64,000 nucleotides of DNA from Larix kaempferi. Its lineage: Eukaryota > Streptophyta > Pinopsida > Pinales > Pinaceae. Of the stretch, positions 11,401 through 24,378 are shown one piece after another (the stretch's first letter is position 1; each line of letters opens with the position of its first letter). Location: NCBI GenBank assembly GCA_027924585.1, contig BSBM01000179.1, forward strand, positions 14,738,501-14,802,500, in the 5' to 3' direction. The position numbers and the translations under genes were made by a program. Below the pieces are notes generated by a model. That model ran no database searches and had not been told where the DNA came from. It saw only the letters and a list, made by a program, of their open reading frames with translations.

Positions 11401-13310
11401 AGGAACATTCCTAGAATCAACGTTGCATTAGAAAATCAACAGGAAGATCACCAAACATCCATGGTTGAAATTCCAGGTATGTTAAATAATCATCCTATCT
11501 CTATATTAATCGATCCAGGTGCAAGTTTAAGTTATGTAGCTCCCATAATTGTTGAATTATGTAATCTAGTACCTAAACATTTTGAAAAATCATGGTTGGT
11601 ACAGCTAGCTACAGGTACTAAACACAAGGTTACTAGTCATGTTAAAAATTGTGAATTTATGATGAATGAGTTGAAAACAAGTGCAAATCTGAATATTTTA
11701 CCTCTAGATTCTTATGATTTATTGATTGGACTGGACTGGTTAGAGGAGCAAAAATTTATTTTAAATTGTCTTGATAAAACTTTCACTTGCACAGATGCAT
11801 CAGGAAATATAGTTAAGGTTACAGGAATTCCTAGAAAAACTACTCTTAGGCAAATTTCATCTTTACAACTAAAAAGATCTGTAAGAAAGGGATATAAAGT
11901 TTTTGTCGTTTACATAATGGATAGAAGGGAAACTGAAAGTAAAATAAGTTTAGATGATATACCAATTTTACAAGATTTTAAGGACATATTTCCTGAAGAA
12001 ATCCAGGAACTGCCTCCAAAAAGGGATATAGATTTCACAATTGATATAATACCAGGAGCAGTACCAGCATCTAAGGCTCCATACAGAATGAATGTAATTG
12101 AACTGACAGAGCTAAAAAATCAGTTACAAGAACTTTTGGATCAGAAATATGTTCGGCCCAGTGTTTCCCCTTAGGGAGCACCAGTTTTATTTGTAAAGAA
12201 AAAAGATGAAACCTTAAGGTTATGCATAGACTACAGGAAATTGAATAAAATGACTATAAAGAACCGATACCCCTTACCTCGGATAGATGAGTTATTCGAT
12301 CAACTCCAAGGGGCGACTGTCTTCTCAAAAAAAGATTTGAGATCCGGCTACCATCGGGTACGGATCAAGGATGAAGACATTTTCAAAACAACCTTCCAAA
12401 CTCGTTATGGTCATTATGAGTTCATTGTAATGCCATTTCTCTTAACAAACACACCCGCAGCCTTCATCAGTCTAATGAATAATATTTTTAATGATTATTT
12501 GGATAAATTTGTTGTTGTCTTCATTGATGACATATTGATTTATTCAAAGAACGAATAGGAGCACGAAGAACATTTAAGAACAGTATTGAAAATTTTAAGA
12601 GAACAAAAGCTGGTTGCTAAGTTCAGCAAGTGTGACTTTTATAAAGACAGAATTCATTATCTCGGACACGTAGTGTCTAAAGATGGAATCTCGGTCGACC
12701 CCCATGAAATTAAAGCTATCATGGAATGGCCAACCTCTAAAAATGTAACCGATATAAGATCTTTTATGGGGATGATGGGCTACTATCGGAGATTCATAGA
12801 GGGATTTTCGAAAATATCTTATCCCATAACCTCGCTACAAAAGAAGGGAAAAAGATTTGATTGGAACGAGAAATGTATGGAAAGTTTTAGTAAACTAAAA
12901 CATCTTTTAACTGCTACTCCTATATTAAAAAAAATTTATCCATTAAAAGATTTCGTCGTATGCATTGATGCATGTAACGAAGGATTAGGCAGAGTTTTAA
13001 CTCAAGAAAACCATGTCATAGCCTATGAATCCCATAAATTAAAAGATCATGAGAAAAACTATGCTACTCATGATTTGGAACTTGCTGCAATTATTCATGC
13101 CTTAAAAATGTGGCGACACTACTTAATCAGAAGAAGATTTTTACTTATGTCAGATAACGTAAGCTTAAAATACTTATTTGACCAACATAATTTAAACGCT
13201 AGACAAGCCAGGTGGCTGTCCTTTTTAAGCAAATATGACTTTGAAATAAAACATATAAAGGGAAAGGAAACAAAGTTGCAAACGCTTTAAGCCGTCATGC
13301 GAACTTGTTG
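11401..13310 (+). pseudogene. pol: Degenerate protease, reverse transcriptase and RNase H of the gypsy element
   Basis: These are the enzymes that process the polyprotein and copy element RNA into DNA. In one frame I see the aspartic protease motif ILIDPGASLSY (about 11500-11535; DPGA in place of DSGA). The linker to RT carries PPKRDIDFTIDIIPGA. RT blocks follow: [15 protein letters not shown] (about 12327) and the catalytic [16 protein letters not shown] (about 12508-12555, FIDD form of the YxDD box). RNase H shows FVVCIDACNEGLG (about 12952) and YATHDLELAAIIHALKMW. Stops interrupt at 12172 (TAG, where related elements have Trp) and 12556 (TAG). A frameshift at about 13265 lies just before a remnant of the usual ALSRH motif. 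Stops apart, motif order and spacing are normal for Ty3/gypsy. Confidence 0.9.
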
Positions 13311-14592
13311 TATGCAAGCAGTAATTACAAATATGATCTGGAAAAACATATTTTAAATGTGGAAAATTTTGATAAGGAATACCATATTGTAAAGAAGAAA
13401 ACTGCTAAAAATGAAAGTAATCAGTTAAAGACCGATTTCCGTACTAACGAATGAGGTTTATTGCTGTTTAAAAGCAAACTTTATATACCCAATTCTGCAG
13501 AAATCAAGTTAATTGTTTTAAATGAATTACACAAGCAACCCTATTCAGGGCACCCAGGGTATCAAAAGATGATTACCATGGCTAGGAAGGATTTCTATTG
13601 GGAAAACATGAAAAGAGAAATAGAAAAATACTTAGCTCGCTGTTTAGAATGCCAGCAGGTCAAGGCTGAACACCAACATCCAGCAGGATTGTTGCAGCCT
13701 TTACCCATTCTGAAACGGAAATGGGAAACGATCAACATGGATTTTATAACCGGCTTACCAAGAAATTTCAAACAACATGATTCGATCATGGTTGTAGTAG
13801 AAAAATTAAGCAAAGCTTCTCACTTTATTCCTATGAAGTCTACATATAAAGCTGTTAACATTACAGATATTTTTATGAAGGAGATATTTAGGTTGCATGG
13901 CATACCAAAGGTGATAGTCTCAGATAGAGACACAAAGTTTACAAGTAATTTCTGGAAAGCATTGTTTAAAGGTTTGGGAACTTAGTTGAATTTTAGCACT
14001 GCATACCATCCACAAACGGATGGGCAAACTGAGAGAGTCAACCAAATTTTGGAAGACATGCTGAGGATGTATGTTATGAACACACCCGGTAAGTGGGAAG
14101 ACTATTTGCATTTAGTAGAATTTGCGTATAATAATAATTTTCAGGTTTATGCATGTATGAGACCATTTGAATTTTTATATGGACAAAGGTGCAATACTCC
14201 AATATCATGGAGTAGCCCGGTAGATAGGCTAATGTTAGGACCTGAACTATTAAGGGAAATGGAACTAACTATGCAACAGGCACAACAAAATTTAAAAGCT
14301 GTCCAAGATAGGCAGAAAAGTTATGCTGATTTAAAATGAACTCCTAAAGAGTTACAGGTGGGTGACCATGTTTACATAAAGGTAAAGCCTAAGAAAAGTT
14401 CCTTAAGGCTAGGTAAGTAATCCAAATTAGCACCCTGGTTTTGCAGGCCATTTGAAATTTTGGCAAGAATAGGTCCAGTTGCATACCAACTAGTCCTGCC
14501 ACCTAATATTAGGGTGCATAATGTATTCCATGTTTCAATTATGAAAAGATATATTCATGATGCCTCACATGTGATTGATTGAAATGTAATCC
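13311..14592 (+). pseudogene. int: Degenerate integrase of the gypsy element
   Basis: Integrase inserts the cDNA into the host genome. The N-terminal HHCC zinc-binding region is visible at about 13525-13650 (NELHKQPYSGHPGYQ ... CLECQQVK). The DDE core follows: first Asp in INMDFITGLPR (about 13734), second in VIVSDRDTKF (about 13912), Glu in DGQTERVNQIL (about 14025). The GPF-like region downstream (LAPWFCRPFEILARIG, VHNVFHVSIMKRYI) is also readable. In-frame stops lie at 13452 (TGA), 13983 (TAG), 14337 (TGA), 14418 (TAA) and 14580 (TGA), all in one frame. The frame differs from that of RT because of the shift at about 13265. Confidence 0.88.
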
Positions 14593-14792
14593 AGGTGGAA
14601 CCGGAAGGAGAGTTCCACGTGGGACCGGAATGCATTCTTGACAAGAGAGAAATCACTCTCCAGAAACATATCATCGGACAAGTCAAGGTGCAATGGGAGC
14701 ACCTTAGTCTGGAAGAAGCTACTTGGGAGCTAGAAAGCGATATGCGGGAGGCATATCCAAGCTGGTTCCAAGAAGAGATTATGAACGAATGA
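14593..14792 (+). pseudogene. C-terminal chromodomain-like tail of the gypsy polyprotein
   Basis: The frame continues from integrase after the stop at 14580 and ends at TGA 14790-14792. The tail contains ILDKREITLQKH followed by VKVQWEHLSLEEATWELE. This is the pattern of the chromodomain-like module that many plant Ty3/gypsy elements carry after integrase and that is thought to steer insertion towards particular chromatin. It is short and I cannot place the clade by eye. Confidence 0.7.
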
Positions 14793-14828
14793 ATAATTAA
14801 TGTAACACCAAGGACGATGTTACCTTCT

Positions 14829-14840
14829 AAGGAGTGGTGT
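14829..14840 (+). other. Polypurine tract of the gypsy element
   Basis: The purine-rich AAGGAGTGGTG lies immediately before the 3' LTR start (TGTAGCACCCCC at 14843). This is the expected place for plus-strand priming; two pyrimidines interrupt it. Confidence 0.6.
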
Positions 14841-14842
14841 AT

Positions 14843-15337
14843 GTAGCACCCCCAAAATAATAAACATTTTTATTATTTCTACCGGTAAAATAATATTGAG
14901 AGCAATTATTATTTTAATATTTTGATTGAGAAGTCAAAAGGAAACAAATTGTATTGAAGATATTATTTTTAATTTATATAATAAAACATGAGACAAGGAT
15001 GGATCGAGCTATTGAAGAGTGTCTGCTGAACTACTTGAGGAAAAAGACAAGTTTCAAATACTGTTAAGGATGTAGGAGGCTCATAATTGGCCAAGACCTA
15101 GGAAAATACTACAAATAGTAAGTCCATGAGTAGCTGGAGGCTAGCATTGGACAGGGATTAAAAGCTACAATGCAAGAGATGGTGCATGGGAATTTTTCCT
15201 CAGGTAGTTCAACAGACGAGCTCGAGGGTTCTGGAGCTTGATTGCTCTAGGAATTTTGTTGGGAGGAATGGCAGGGCCATCCTTGTTTCCCACGTTGGTA
15301 TTAGGTTTTCATTCTAATTATGTTAGTAATATTATTA
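14843..15337 (+). repeat. 3' LTR of the gypsy element, left piece
   Basis: TGTAGCACCCCCAAAATAAT onward matches the 5' LTR from 7492 until 'gttagtaatattatt' at 15337, the equivalent of about 8040. There the similarity stops. The remainder of the LTR resumes only at about 44991, at the equivalent of about 9470 in the 5' LTR. One 57-bp deletion between 'ggaggc' repeats lies near 15077. Confidence 0.88.
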
Positions 15338-18300
15338 CTTGTTGACAAATGTCCAGTAGTGGTTCGGTGGCTTGATTTGGACAATAATAGTTCATTGCTT
15401 TGCTTTGGAACGTGTGGGTAGCACTAAGCAATCTAACAAGTGATTAGGGTTGGCAATATTACCAACTAAAGGTGCTATACATTCTCCTTTTTCAAAGGTA
15501 TTCAAGCAATTATGTATTTCACATATATGGCATGCTCAAACTATACTTCAACAAATGGGTTATCCACCACTCACTCTATGTTGTAGTGCTCAACTCGAAG
15601 AATAGAGTAAACCTTTGGAGGAACTTGACGAGGTTGGGTTCATTGTGTGACCACCTTCAATGTGAACCTTTGTAACTATACGATGAAAGACCTTTACTAG
15701 ATGGAATGAAAGTTATTGCAAATGCAACAAATCATGTTTTTGATATATTTCAAATCTTTGTTAGTGTGCTACAATCCACTCACATACTTTTCAAGTTGAT
15801 TTCTATGTGATTACTTAGATTACTAAATATTGCAAGAGAGGGGGATTTGAATTGTAATCACATGATATAAATTCAATCACATGATATAGAGCCATAAGAG
15901 ATGTATGGAATCATCAAAAAAATTCTAAATGAGCATTATATCTCCATGGTTGGACTTTTCATGCCATGATCCTTTCCATTTATACAGTATCCACGTGTGT
16001 GAGTCACATTGAATTAAAAAATATATTCTATGAGATATCCTATAAGAATATAATGTGGATGGGAATGGTGTAGGTCTTGAGGATATTTGTAAACATGAGA
16101 TAATAAACATCCATAAAATCACCTTTGCATAAATACTCTTAAATCCAAGGTAAGTCCACTAACAAATATATGCTAAAAAAATTTATAACAAATATATGCT
16201 AAATTTTTTTATAACAAATATATGCTAAAATTATTTAGATTGCGAAATATATGCATCAAAAAAATTATATTGATGGTACAAATCAACGCTTGAATCCACA
16301 ACGGAAACCCTGTGAATGGGTCATTGGTGCCCTCTACGAGTTTGTCCATAATGAGGTGAAATAAAGATTGGGTTTATGCAAACGAAGGTTTTTTCCATGC
16401 AAGACTCATGACTTCGACAATGGATGGTCAGAAGGTGCTTAAGATGGACATGAAGAGTATCAGACTCCAATTAAACATGTTACCATATTGACGGTTCTCT
16501 GTCTCAATAACCTTCAACTGGGACAATGACCCTCCATTGCTGAATCCATGATATGGACTATTCTTTGTCTCAATAACCTTCAATTGGGACGATGACCCTC
16601 CATTGTTGAATCCATGATTTCTACTTTATCTCCTTGAAATTATGGAGCACAAATTTTATTCAGCCAGCCGCACAGTTTGGGTTGCACAGAGATGGTTTTT
16701 AGGAAGCCACAGAAGCAATTATGTAATGTATGCTTATCTATGCATTCATGATAGTAGCATGGTAGAGTATACCCCTTTATTTCCATTTTGCACCCATGAT
16801 GTTTAAATCCCCAGAGGATTGGGACTGTGAGACCTAACTATCATACAAAAGTAATGCAAGAACTCGCCTTGAAAGATGAAGGATGTTCACTTGCTTGAAA
16901 GAATGGTGGAAGTTGCGCGTTTACGTCATGAGAGGGTGATTATTATATTTATTAAAAACTTGACGTTCTAGCTTTGCGAATTGAAGGGAAAGCAAATCTC
17001 AATCAAAGGAAACTTACATGGAAGCAACTAAATGAATTAGCTCTCTGAGATAAAAGAGACTCTCTAGAACCTGCTTCTTTCAAGTAATTCAATGATGATA
17101 GAAGCTAGGTGATGATATAAGTTAGTAAGAACTATAGCCTACTCTGTTTATATAAATCACTAATGAGTAAACTCCATTACTTACTGTATAATACTGCTAT
17201 GATGATATCAGAACTGAATGAAAATGTTGAACATATTGCACCATTCACAAATATGTTATAGTTTGATTAAATACGATGAATGCACAACATAGTGGCAGAG
17301 TGTTTTCCAACCATACCTTTAAGAGAGATTGTCTCAACAAGTTTGTAGATTCAGTACTGGCCTCCACTATGCACCCAAAACCTAGACCTCCACCAGCGAT
17401 TCAGTCGACCTGTAGCTTATCTTCTGCTTGCACGCGTGCTCTTTGGACAGTGTAACCAAAATAAGCCACACCCAAACCCAGGAACATATCCTATGATGAA
17501 CCAGAGGACAAAGGAAACATGCAGAGTGAAAAAAAAAGATATGGCAGCTCAAAAATAGCTCGGACCAGTGCTTCAGTTTGGCAATAACTTAATAAGTTAA
17601 CCACTAAATGTGGTAGCGCAAAGGCAGCCCATTTTTTTTTTAGCAGCAAATTTAGTTGATTTGGTATTTTTTGGATTTTTCCAAAAACAATATTACTTGA
17701 TAAATTTAGATAATTTGTTTTTTTTTAAAGTAAATTTGGATAATTTGGTATTTGTTTTGGAAAGTAAATTGAGATAACTTGGTTTTTTTGGAAAGTAAAT
17801 TTACATAATTTGGTATTTTTTTTTGTTTTTTCATATATTATGTTTTTAATATTATGTTGTGTTCCATTAATGTTTCTAGATCTCATCCCATTTGTGTCCC
17901 CTTTACTTTTATGTCTTAGTGCATCCACAATTGCATCATAATGTGTCCATATCAGCGTCATATGCATCCCATAATCAAATTTGTCTAGATATGTGTCATA
18001 ATTTGATTTCTTATTTGCACTACAATATCATTATTTGCATCTAATATTATTCTACCTTTAGACTTGTACACACCATAAACAAAAAAACCTTCCCATTTGG
18101 CTATGCTATCTCTATGAGTGACCAACCATTACTCATAGGTTCCTCTTAAGGTTACATCCAATGCCTAAACCCTTACTTCTCCTTGTATAAACTCCTCTAA
18201 TTGATCAATGAAAGGTTTTATTTTCATCGTACTTGTTGCATTGTTTTGCAAGATCCAATGGGGAAACCACTCTTAAATTAACGGTCTCAAATCCTACTTG

Positions 18301-18600
18301 AGATGGAGTGTTGCATTGTTTTCATTGTACTTGGGAGGGTTGCATTGGTTTGTCATTACCCCATTGATGTCTACTTCAACATCCTTCACTCTTCTGATTG
18401 CATAGTTTTATATCTATTTACCAATCTTATATAGATAGGTGACAATGATGTTCGAATCTTAGATAGTTCTATACTCCTTGTTTCAAGGATTTGTAGTGAT
18501 CATATTCATTTATCTCTATTTCTATATCAACTATAGGCAATATGTAATCTTGTGCTCTATAATATGACAATGTTTGCACATGGATTGAGGGTTAGTGAAA
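15338..18600. other. No recognisable gene; small local duplications
   Basis: First part of the 29.65 kb block inside the 3' LTR. Visible structure: three copies of 'ataacaaatatatgctaaa' (about 16160-16235), two copies of about 64 bp around 'ctcaataaccttcaa.tggg' (16495-16620), and T-rich repeats of 'gtaaatttagataatttggt' type (about 17650-17830). The longest open frames are 60-80 codons with no family signature. Confidence 0.5.
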
Positions 18601-18627
18601 TTCCTCTTGATGTGCCCTAGTGAAATT

Positions 18628-21600
18628 CCACTGTGTCCTTGACTGTTTAATCCACTATAACATTTTTGTCCCTTGTATCCACCTTCCACCCCCCATTGTG
18701 CTTGTCTTAGATGCTTGCACCATGTATGCATCCATCATGCTTTAGTGACCCTCTATGTGGCCATCATGACATATCCTATGCACCCTGTATGCATCCATCA
18801 TGTCTTCTTTGTTATTTCTTTTCCTTGGACATCTCCTATCGAGTGCTCCGCATGTCTTCTTTGTTATTTCTTTTCCTTGGACATCTCCTATCTAGTCTGT
18901 TGGTTAAGGCGTCCAATTGATTTTAAACTTGTGTCAATCCTAAAGGTTATTCTATGAAACCCTTAGCAACCTACATGTGTATGTTGATATCTAACGCTTA
19001 AGGTTATCAAGATATCCTATGTTGGGTGCGAGGAATTATTATATAAGGTAAACATAAGATAAAAAAAATTAAGTAGGGGCTCCACTGTGTCCTTGGTTGT
19101 TTAATCCACTATAACATTTTTGTCCTTTGTATCCACCTTCCACCCCCCCATTATGCTTGTCTTAGATGCTTTCACCATGTATGCATCCATCATGTTTTAG
19201 TGACCCTCTATGTGGCCATCATGACATAATTGTTCAAAACAAGGAATTCAATATTGTAGTGACCCTCTATCAGACATCGAGTGCTCCACATGTTTTCTTT
19301 GTTATTTCTTTTCTTTGGACATTTCCTATCTAGTCGGTTGGATAAGGTGTCCAATTGATTTTAAACTTGTGTCAATCCTAAAGGTGATTCTATGAAACCC
19401 TTAGCTACCTACATGTGTATGTTGATATCTAACACTTAAGGTTATCAAGATATCCTATGTTGGGTAAGAGGAATTATTATATAAGGTAAACATAAGATAA
19501 GATAAATTAAGTAGGTTATACACTGTGTCCTTGATTGTTTAATCCACTATAACATTTTTGTCCTTTGTATCCACCTTCCACCCCCCATTGTGCTTGTCTT
19601 AGATGCTTGCACCATATATGCATCCATCATGTTTTCTTTCATAAATTGTACCAACCTACAATTGTTCACATCATGCCCCATGGACTTCTTCGGTACAAGG
19701 AATACTGTATTCCTAGATGTCTGATATTTTTGTCACATGGGATGCCTATTGGGATAATGTCCCTATGGCTTGTAGATTTTGCACTAGTGTGGTTTTCTTC
19801 CCATCAGGAAGGTGTTTGATGTGGCCATCATGACCTAATTGTTCAAAACAAGGAATTCAATATTGTAGTGACCCTCTATCATACATCGAGTGCTCCACAT
19901 CTCTTCTTTTTTATTTCTTTTCCTTGGACATCTTCTATCTAGTCGGTTGGTTAAGGTGTCCAATTGATTTTAAACTTGTGTCAATCCTAAAGGTGATTCT
20001 ATGAAACCCTTAGCAACCTACATGTGTATGTTGATATCTAACACTTAAGGTTATCAATATATACTATGTTGGGTAAGAGGAATTATTATATAAGGTAAAC
20101 ATAGGATGAGATAAATTAAGTAGTGTCTCCACTGTGTCCTTGATTGTTTAATCCACTATAACATTTTTGTCCTTTGTATCCACCTTCCACCCCCCATTGT
20201 GCTTGTCTTAGATGCTTGCACCATATATGCATCCATCATGTTTTCTTTCATAAATTGTACCAACCTACAATTGTTCACATCATGCCCCATGGACTTCTTC
20301 GGTACAAGGAATACTGTATTCCTAGATGTCTGATATTTTTGTCGCATGGGATGCCTATCGAGATAATGTCCCTATGGCTTATAGATTTTGCACTAGTGTG
20401 GTTTTCTTCCCATCGGGAAGGTTTTTGATGTGGCCATCATGACCTAATTGTTCAAAACAAGGAATTCAATATTGTAGTGACCCTCTATCAGACATCGAGT
20501 GCTCCGCATGTCTTCTTTGTTATTTCTTTTCTTTGGACATCTCCTATCTAGTTGGTTGGTTAAGGTGTCCAATTGATCATAAACTTGTGTCAATCCTAAA
20601 GGTGATTCTATGAAACCCTTACCAACCTACATGTGTATGTTGATATCTAACACTTAAGGTTATCAAGATATCCTATGTTGGGTGAGAGGAATTATTATAT
20701 AAGGTTGTAGCCCCGTTCACTGAACCACTCCATGTGTTAAACACCATATGATAGATTTCATAATGGCTTGCATTATACACTTGCTAGAATGTAGAAAAAC
20801 CAACAAGGGGAACGAGACTAAAACTTCTTACACATGGTTATGGATCCTTATCCAAAAGAATGAACTGAGGCATTTTGCAAGGTACCTAGTATCATTAGTT
20901 TTTCTCTATATTCAAAACTACGTCTCCAAACAATCTGGTCTATACGTGGATCATAGACTTCGAAGAATATAAACATAAGATAAGATAAATTAAGTCTTAG
21001 ATGCTTGCACCATATATGCATCCATCATGTTTTCTTTCATAAATTGTACCAACCTACAATTGTTCACATCATGGCCCATGGATTTCTTCGATACAAGGAA
21101 TACTGTATTCCTAGATATCTAATATTTTTGTCGCATGGGATGCCTATTGGGATAATGTCCCTATGGATTATAGATTTCCCACTAGTATGGTTTTCTTCCC
21201 ATCGAGAAGGTGTTTGATGTGGCCATCATGACATAATTGTTCAAAACAAGGAATTCAATATTGTAGTGACCCTCCTATCTAGTCAGTTGGTTAAGGTATC
21301 CAATTTATTATAAACTTGTGTCAATCCTAAAGGTGATTCTATGAAACCCATAGCAACCTACATGTGTATTTTGATATCTAACACTTAAGGTTATCAAGAT
21401 ATCCTATGCTGAGTGAGAGGAATTATTATATAAGGTTGTAGCCCCATTCACTGAACCACTCCATGTGTTAAACACCATAAGATAGATTTCATAATAGACT
21501 TGCTACATAAATAGAACACCAAGGTTGGGAATGGAACTCAAAACCTCTTCTACATGAACTAAAAGACCATGTCACTGGTGTCTTTCAACAAAGTACGTGC

Positions 21601-22715
21601 AATCATAGGGCTTCTTATCATTCCAATAGCTTGCATTATACACTTGCTAGAATGTATAAAAACCAACAGGGGGAACGAGACTAAAACTTATTACACATGG
21701 ATATGGATCCTTATCCAAAAGAACAAACTGAGGCATTTTGCAAGGTACCCGATATCATTAGTTTTTCTCTATATCAAAACTAGGTCTCCAAGCATTCTGG
21801 TCTATACATGGATCATAGACTTTGAAGAATATAAACATAAGATAAGATAAATTAAGTAGGGTCTCCACTATGTCCTTGATTGTTTAATCCACTATAACAT
21901 TTTTGTCCTTTGTATCCACCTTCCACCCCCCATTGTGCTTGTCTTAGATGCTTGCACGATATATGCATCCATTATGTTTTCTTTCATATACTTCTTTGGT
22001 ACAAGGAATACTGTATTCCTAGATGTCTGATATTTTTGTCGCATGGGATGCCTATTGGGATAATGTCCCTATGGCTTATAGATTTCGCAATGCTATGGTT
22101 TTCTTCCCATCGAGAAGGTGTTTGATGCGGCCATCATGACATAGTTGTTCAAAACAAGGAATTTAATATTGTAGTGACCCTCTAACAGACATCAAGTTCT
22201 CCGCATGTCTTCTTTGTTATTTCATTTCTTTGGACATCTCCTACAGGAGGTTGGTTAAGGTCTCCAATTGATTTTAAACTCGTGTCAATCCTAAAGGTGA
22301 TTCTATGAAACCTTTAGCAACCTACATGTGTATGTTGATATCTAACACTTAAGGTTATCAAGATATCCTATGTTGGGTGAGAGGAATTATTATATAAGGT
22401 TGAAGCCCTGTTCACTAAACCACTGCATGTGTTAAACACCATATGATAGATTTCATAATAGACTTGCTACATAAATAGAACACCAAGGTTGGGAATGGAA
22501 CTCGAAACCTCTTCTACATGAACTAAAAGACCATGTCACTGGTGTCTTTCAGCAAAGTACCTGCAATCATAGGGCTTGTTGTCATTCCAATAGCTTGCAT
22601 TATACACTTGCTAGAATGTAGAAAAACCAACAGGGGGAACAAGACTAAAAGTTCTTACACATGGATATGGATCCTTATCCAAAAGAACAAACTGAGGCAT
22701 TTTTCAAGGTACCCA
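18628..22715. repeat. Six-unit tandem array, unit 0.44-0.87 kb
   Basis: Units start at about 18628, 19081, 19519, 20128, 20991 and 21862, most of them at 'actgtgtccttgattgtt'. Unit 5 begins further in, at 'cttagatgcttgcacc'. Shared blocks include 'atccaccttccacccccc', 'tgatatctaacacttaagg' and 'gaggaattattatataagg'. Units 1-3 are short; units 4-6 carry extra segments that look like successive deletion states of one roughly 870-bp unit. The same short open frame (beginning MYPPSTPHCACLRCLH) recurs in four units. It changes length and frame context with each indel, so I do not call it a gene. Confidence 0.85.
22452..22612 (-). repeat. Possible tRNA-derived (SINE-like) segment
   Basis: On the minus strand this segment reads 'ttttagttcatgtagaag' then 'aggtttcgagttccattccc', which resembles the B box of a tRNA promoter. 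A second copy lies at about 21487-21647 in unit 5. No convincing A box, poly(A) tail or target duplication is visible, and the segment is part of the tandem unit. Confidence 0.25.
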
Positions 22716-23400
22716 GTATGACTAGACATGCCAAAATTCTTGCCATTGTGACTAGACATGCCCCACTTGAGTCTATCATTTTCCCTATACCTCCCTCATA
22801 TGGAATCCCTCAACCACTCCTTATACCTCCCTCTCTTCTTGGAAACTCACCATGGTATTCTCTATGGTTCTTATACTTTCTTCATAATTTACTCTACCAT
22901 CATCTAATATGACTTCTCGCCTCATTCTCAAGTCACCTAGTTGGATTTTAGGGATCACTTATCTCCATAAATTTCAACTTTAATTCATATTTTAACTTCT
23001 GAATTCGTTACCCCTCCCTTAATTCCATTGGCTCCCCCATCATGTGAAGTTTACACTTTGATTGGGTGTGGTTAAATATTCATTATTCCTTTCTCTACAA
23101 ACAATATTTTAGACCACAATGTTATTAAATATTCCATCCTTCTTGGACATTCCTCAAAGTATGTTTTATCCATGTTATATTTGTTAGAAAATTCCACGAT
23201 GTATTCCAAGAACTAGGCTAGTTTGTTAGAAATTTCCATGATGTATTCCAACATCTATGCTATAATATTGTTGGAACATTTAAACCATTTAAGCCTAGTT
23301 ACATCTAGGGTATAATATTGTTGGAATGTTTAAATCATTTAAACCTAGTACATTTAATGTGAAATTTATATTATTAGACTATAAATGAATCAATTAATCA
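22716..23400. other. No gene seen
   Basis: Short internal duplications only: 'gactagacatgcc' at about 22719 and 22750, and 'tccatgatgtattccaa'-type sequence at about 23192-23250. The array to the left ends without a clear terminus. Confidence 0.4.
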
Positions 23401-23690
23401 ATTAAAGGAATTAAAAAAGACAAAAGGAAAAAAAAAAAAGAAGTTATAATCAATCAATCAATTAAAGGAATTAAAAAAAACAAACGGAATTAAAAAAAAA
23501 CAAAAGGAAAAAAAAAAAGTTATAATCAATCAATCAATCAAAGGAATTAAAAAAAAAATTAAAAAATTAAAAAAAAAAAACAAAAGGAAAAAAAAGTTAT
23601 AATCAATTAAAGGAATTAAAAAAAAACAAAAGTAATTAAAAAAAAAACAAAAGGAAATAAAAAAAAAACAAAAAAGTTTATATTGTTAGA
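23400..23690. repeat. A-rich low-complexity tract with tandem 'tcaatcaattaaaggaatt' units
   Basis: Runs of 7-11 adenines alternate with 'caaaaggaa', 'ggaattaaaa' and 'ataatcaatcaatca'. At least four imperfect units are visible. No coding potential. Confidence 0.85.
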
Positions 23691-23769
23691 CTAGAAATGA
23701 ATCAATTAATCAATTGAAGGAATTAATTAGAAACAAAACAAATACAGAAATGAAGGAATGTTTTTTCAA

Positions 23770-24330
23770 AAAAAAAACAAACAAAAAATCCTTGTTGCCA
23801 ATTTCAAACATTGGAAAATGCTAATATGGAGATCTTTGTTGCCAATTTCAAACATTGATATGGATTTTCCATTGCTACATCAAGCAGAAAAATGGTTTTC
23901 GTTTGGTCCAAAGAGCACGCATCGCCAGGTGTTGATCTAGGCCCAAACAATATCCAAAGAGCACGCATCACAAGAAGTTGATCTAGGCATTTTTCGTTCG
24001 CCACAACAAGTTGTGTGTATGTTTGGTTAGTCAGTCTCCAGATAGCACGCATGCGAGAATAGCAGAGTGAGGTTTTAATTTGGGCTAGCACACATGCGAG
24101 AATAGCAGAGAGAGGTTTTAATTTGGGCTTTTTTCCGGCTTCCAGGACTTCTTCAGTTGATCTATGCATTTTTCATCTGCAGAAACAGGCTGTGTGTGTT
24201 TGGTTTTTCAAAGACTCCAAAGAGCACACATTCAGGTTTCGATTCCATTCAGCAATGAACAGAGGTACTTTCTTCATATCTCACAGAAAGTTGACTGGTT
24301 GCACTTATAGAAGCATTTTCTAAGGTTCTT
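23770..24330. repeat. Cluster of short direct duplications
   Basis: 'gttgccaatttcaaacattg' occurs twice (about 23794 and 23838), 'ccaaagagcacgcatc' at about 23909 and 23956 (with a decayed third copy near 24217), and 'gcgagaatagcagag' twice (about 24052 and 24094). A 121-codon minus-strand frame across them is probably a by-product of the duplicated sequence and is not called. Confidence 0.6.
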
Positions 24331-24378
24331 TCTTTGATTAAAGTTAGTTTTAGATTTTTTTCCATTTTTTCTTGATGA

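Noticed and set aside
18673-22125. Recurring small frames beginning MYPPSTPHCACLRCLH
   Set aside because: They recur because the underlying DNA is tandemly repeated; each copy changes length with indels and no domain is recognisable.
21487-22612. Two tRNA-derived SINEs on the minus strand
   Set aside because: Only a B-box-like motif is visible. The copies sit at equal positions in tandem units and lack a tail and target duplications. One is kept as a low-confidence feature only.
23804-24169. 121-codon minus-strand frame
   Set aside because: It runs through a cluster of short direct duplications and shows no family pattern.
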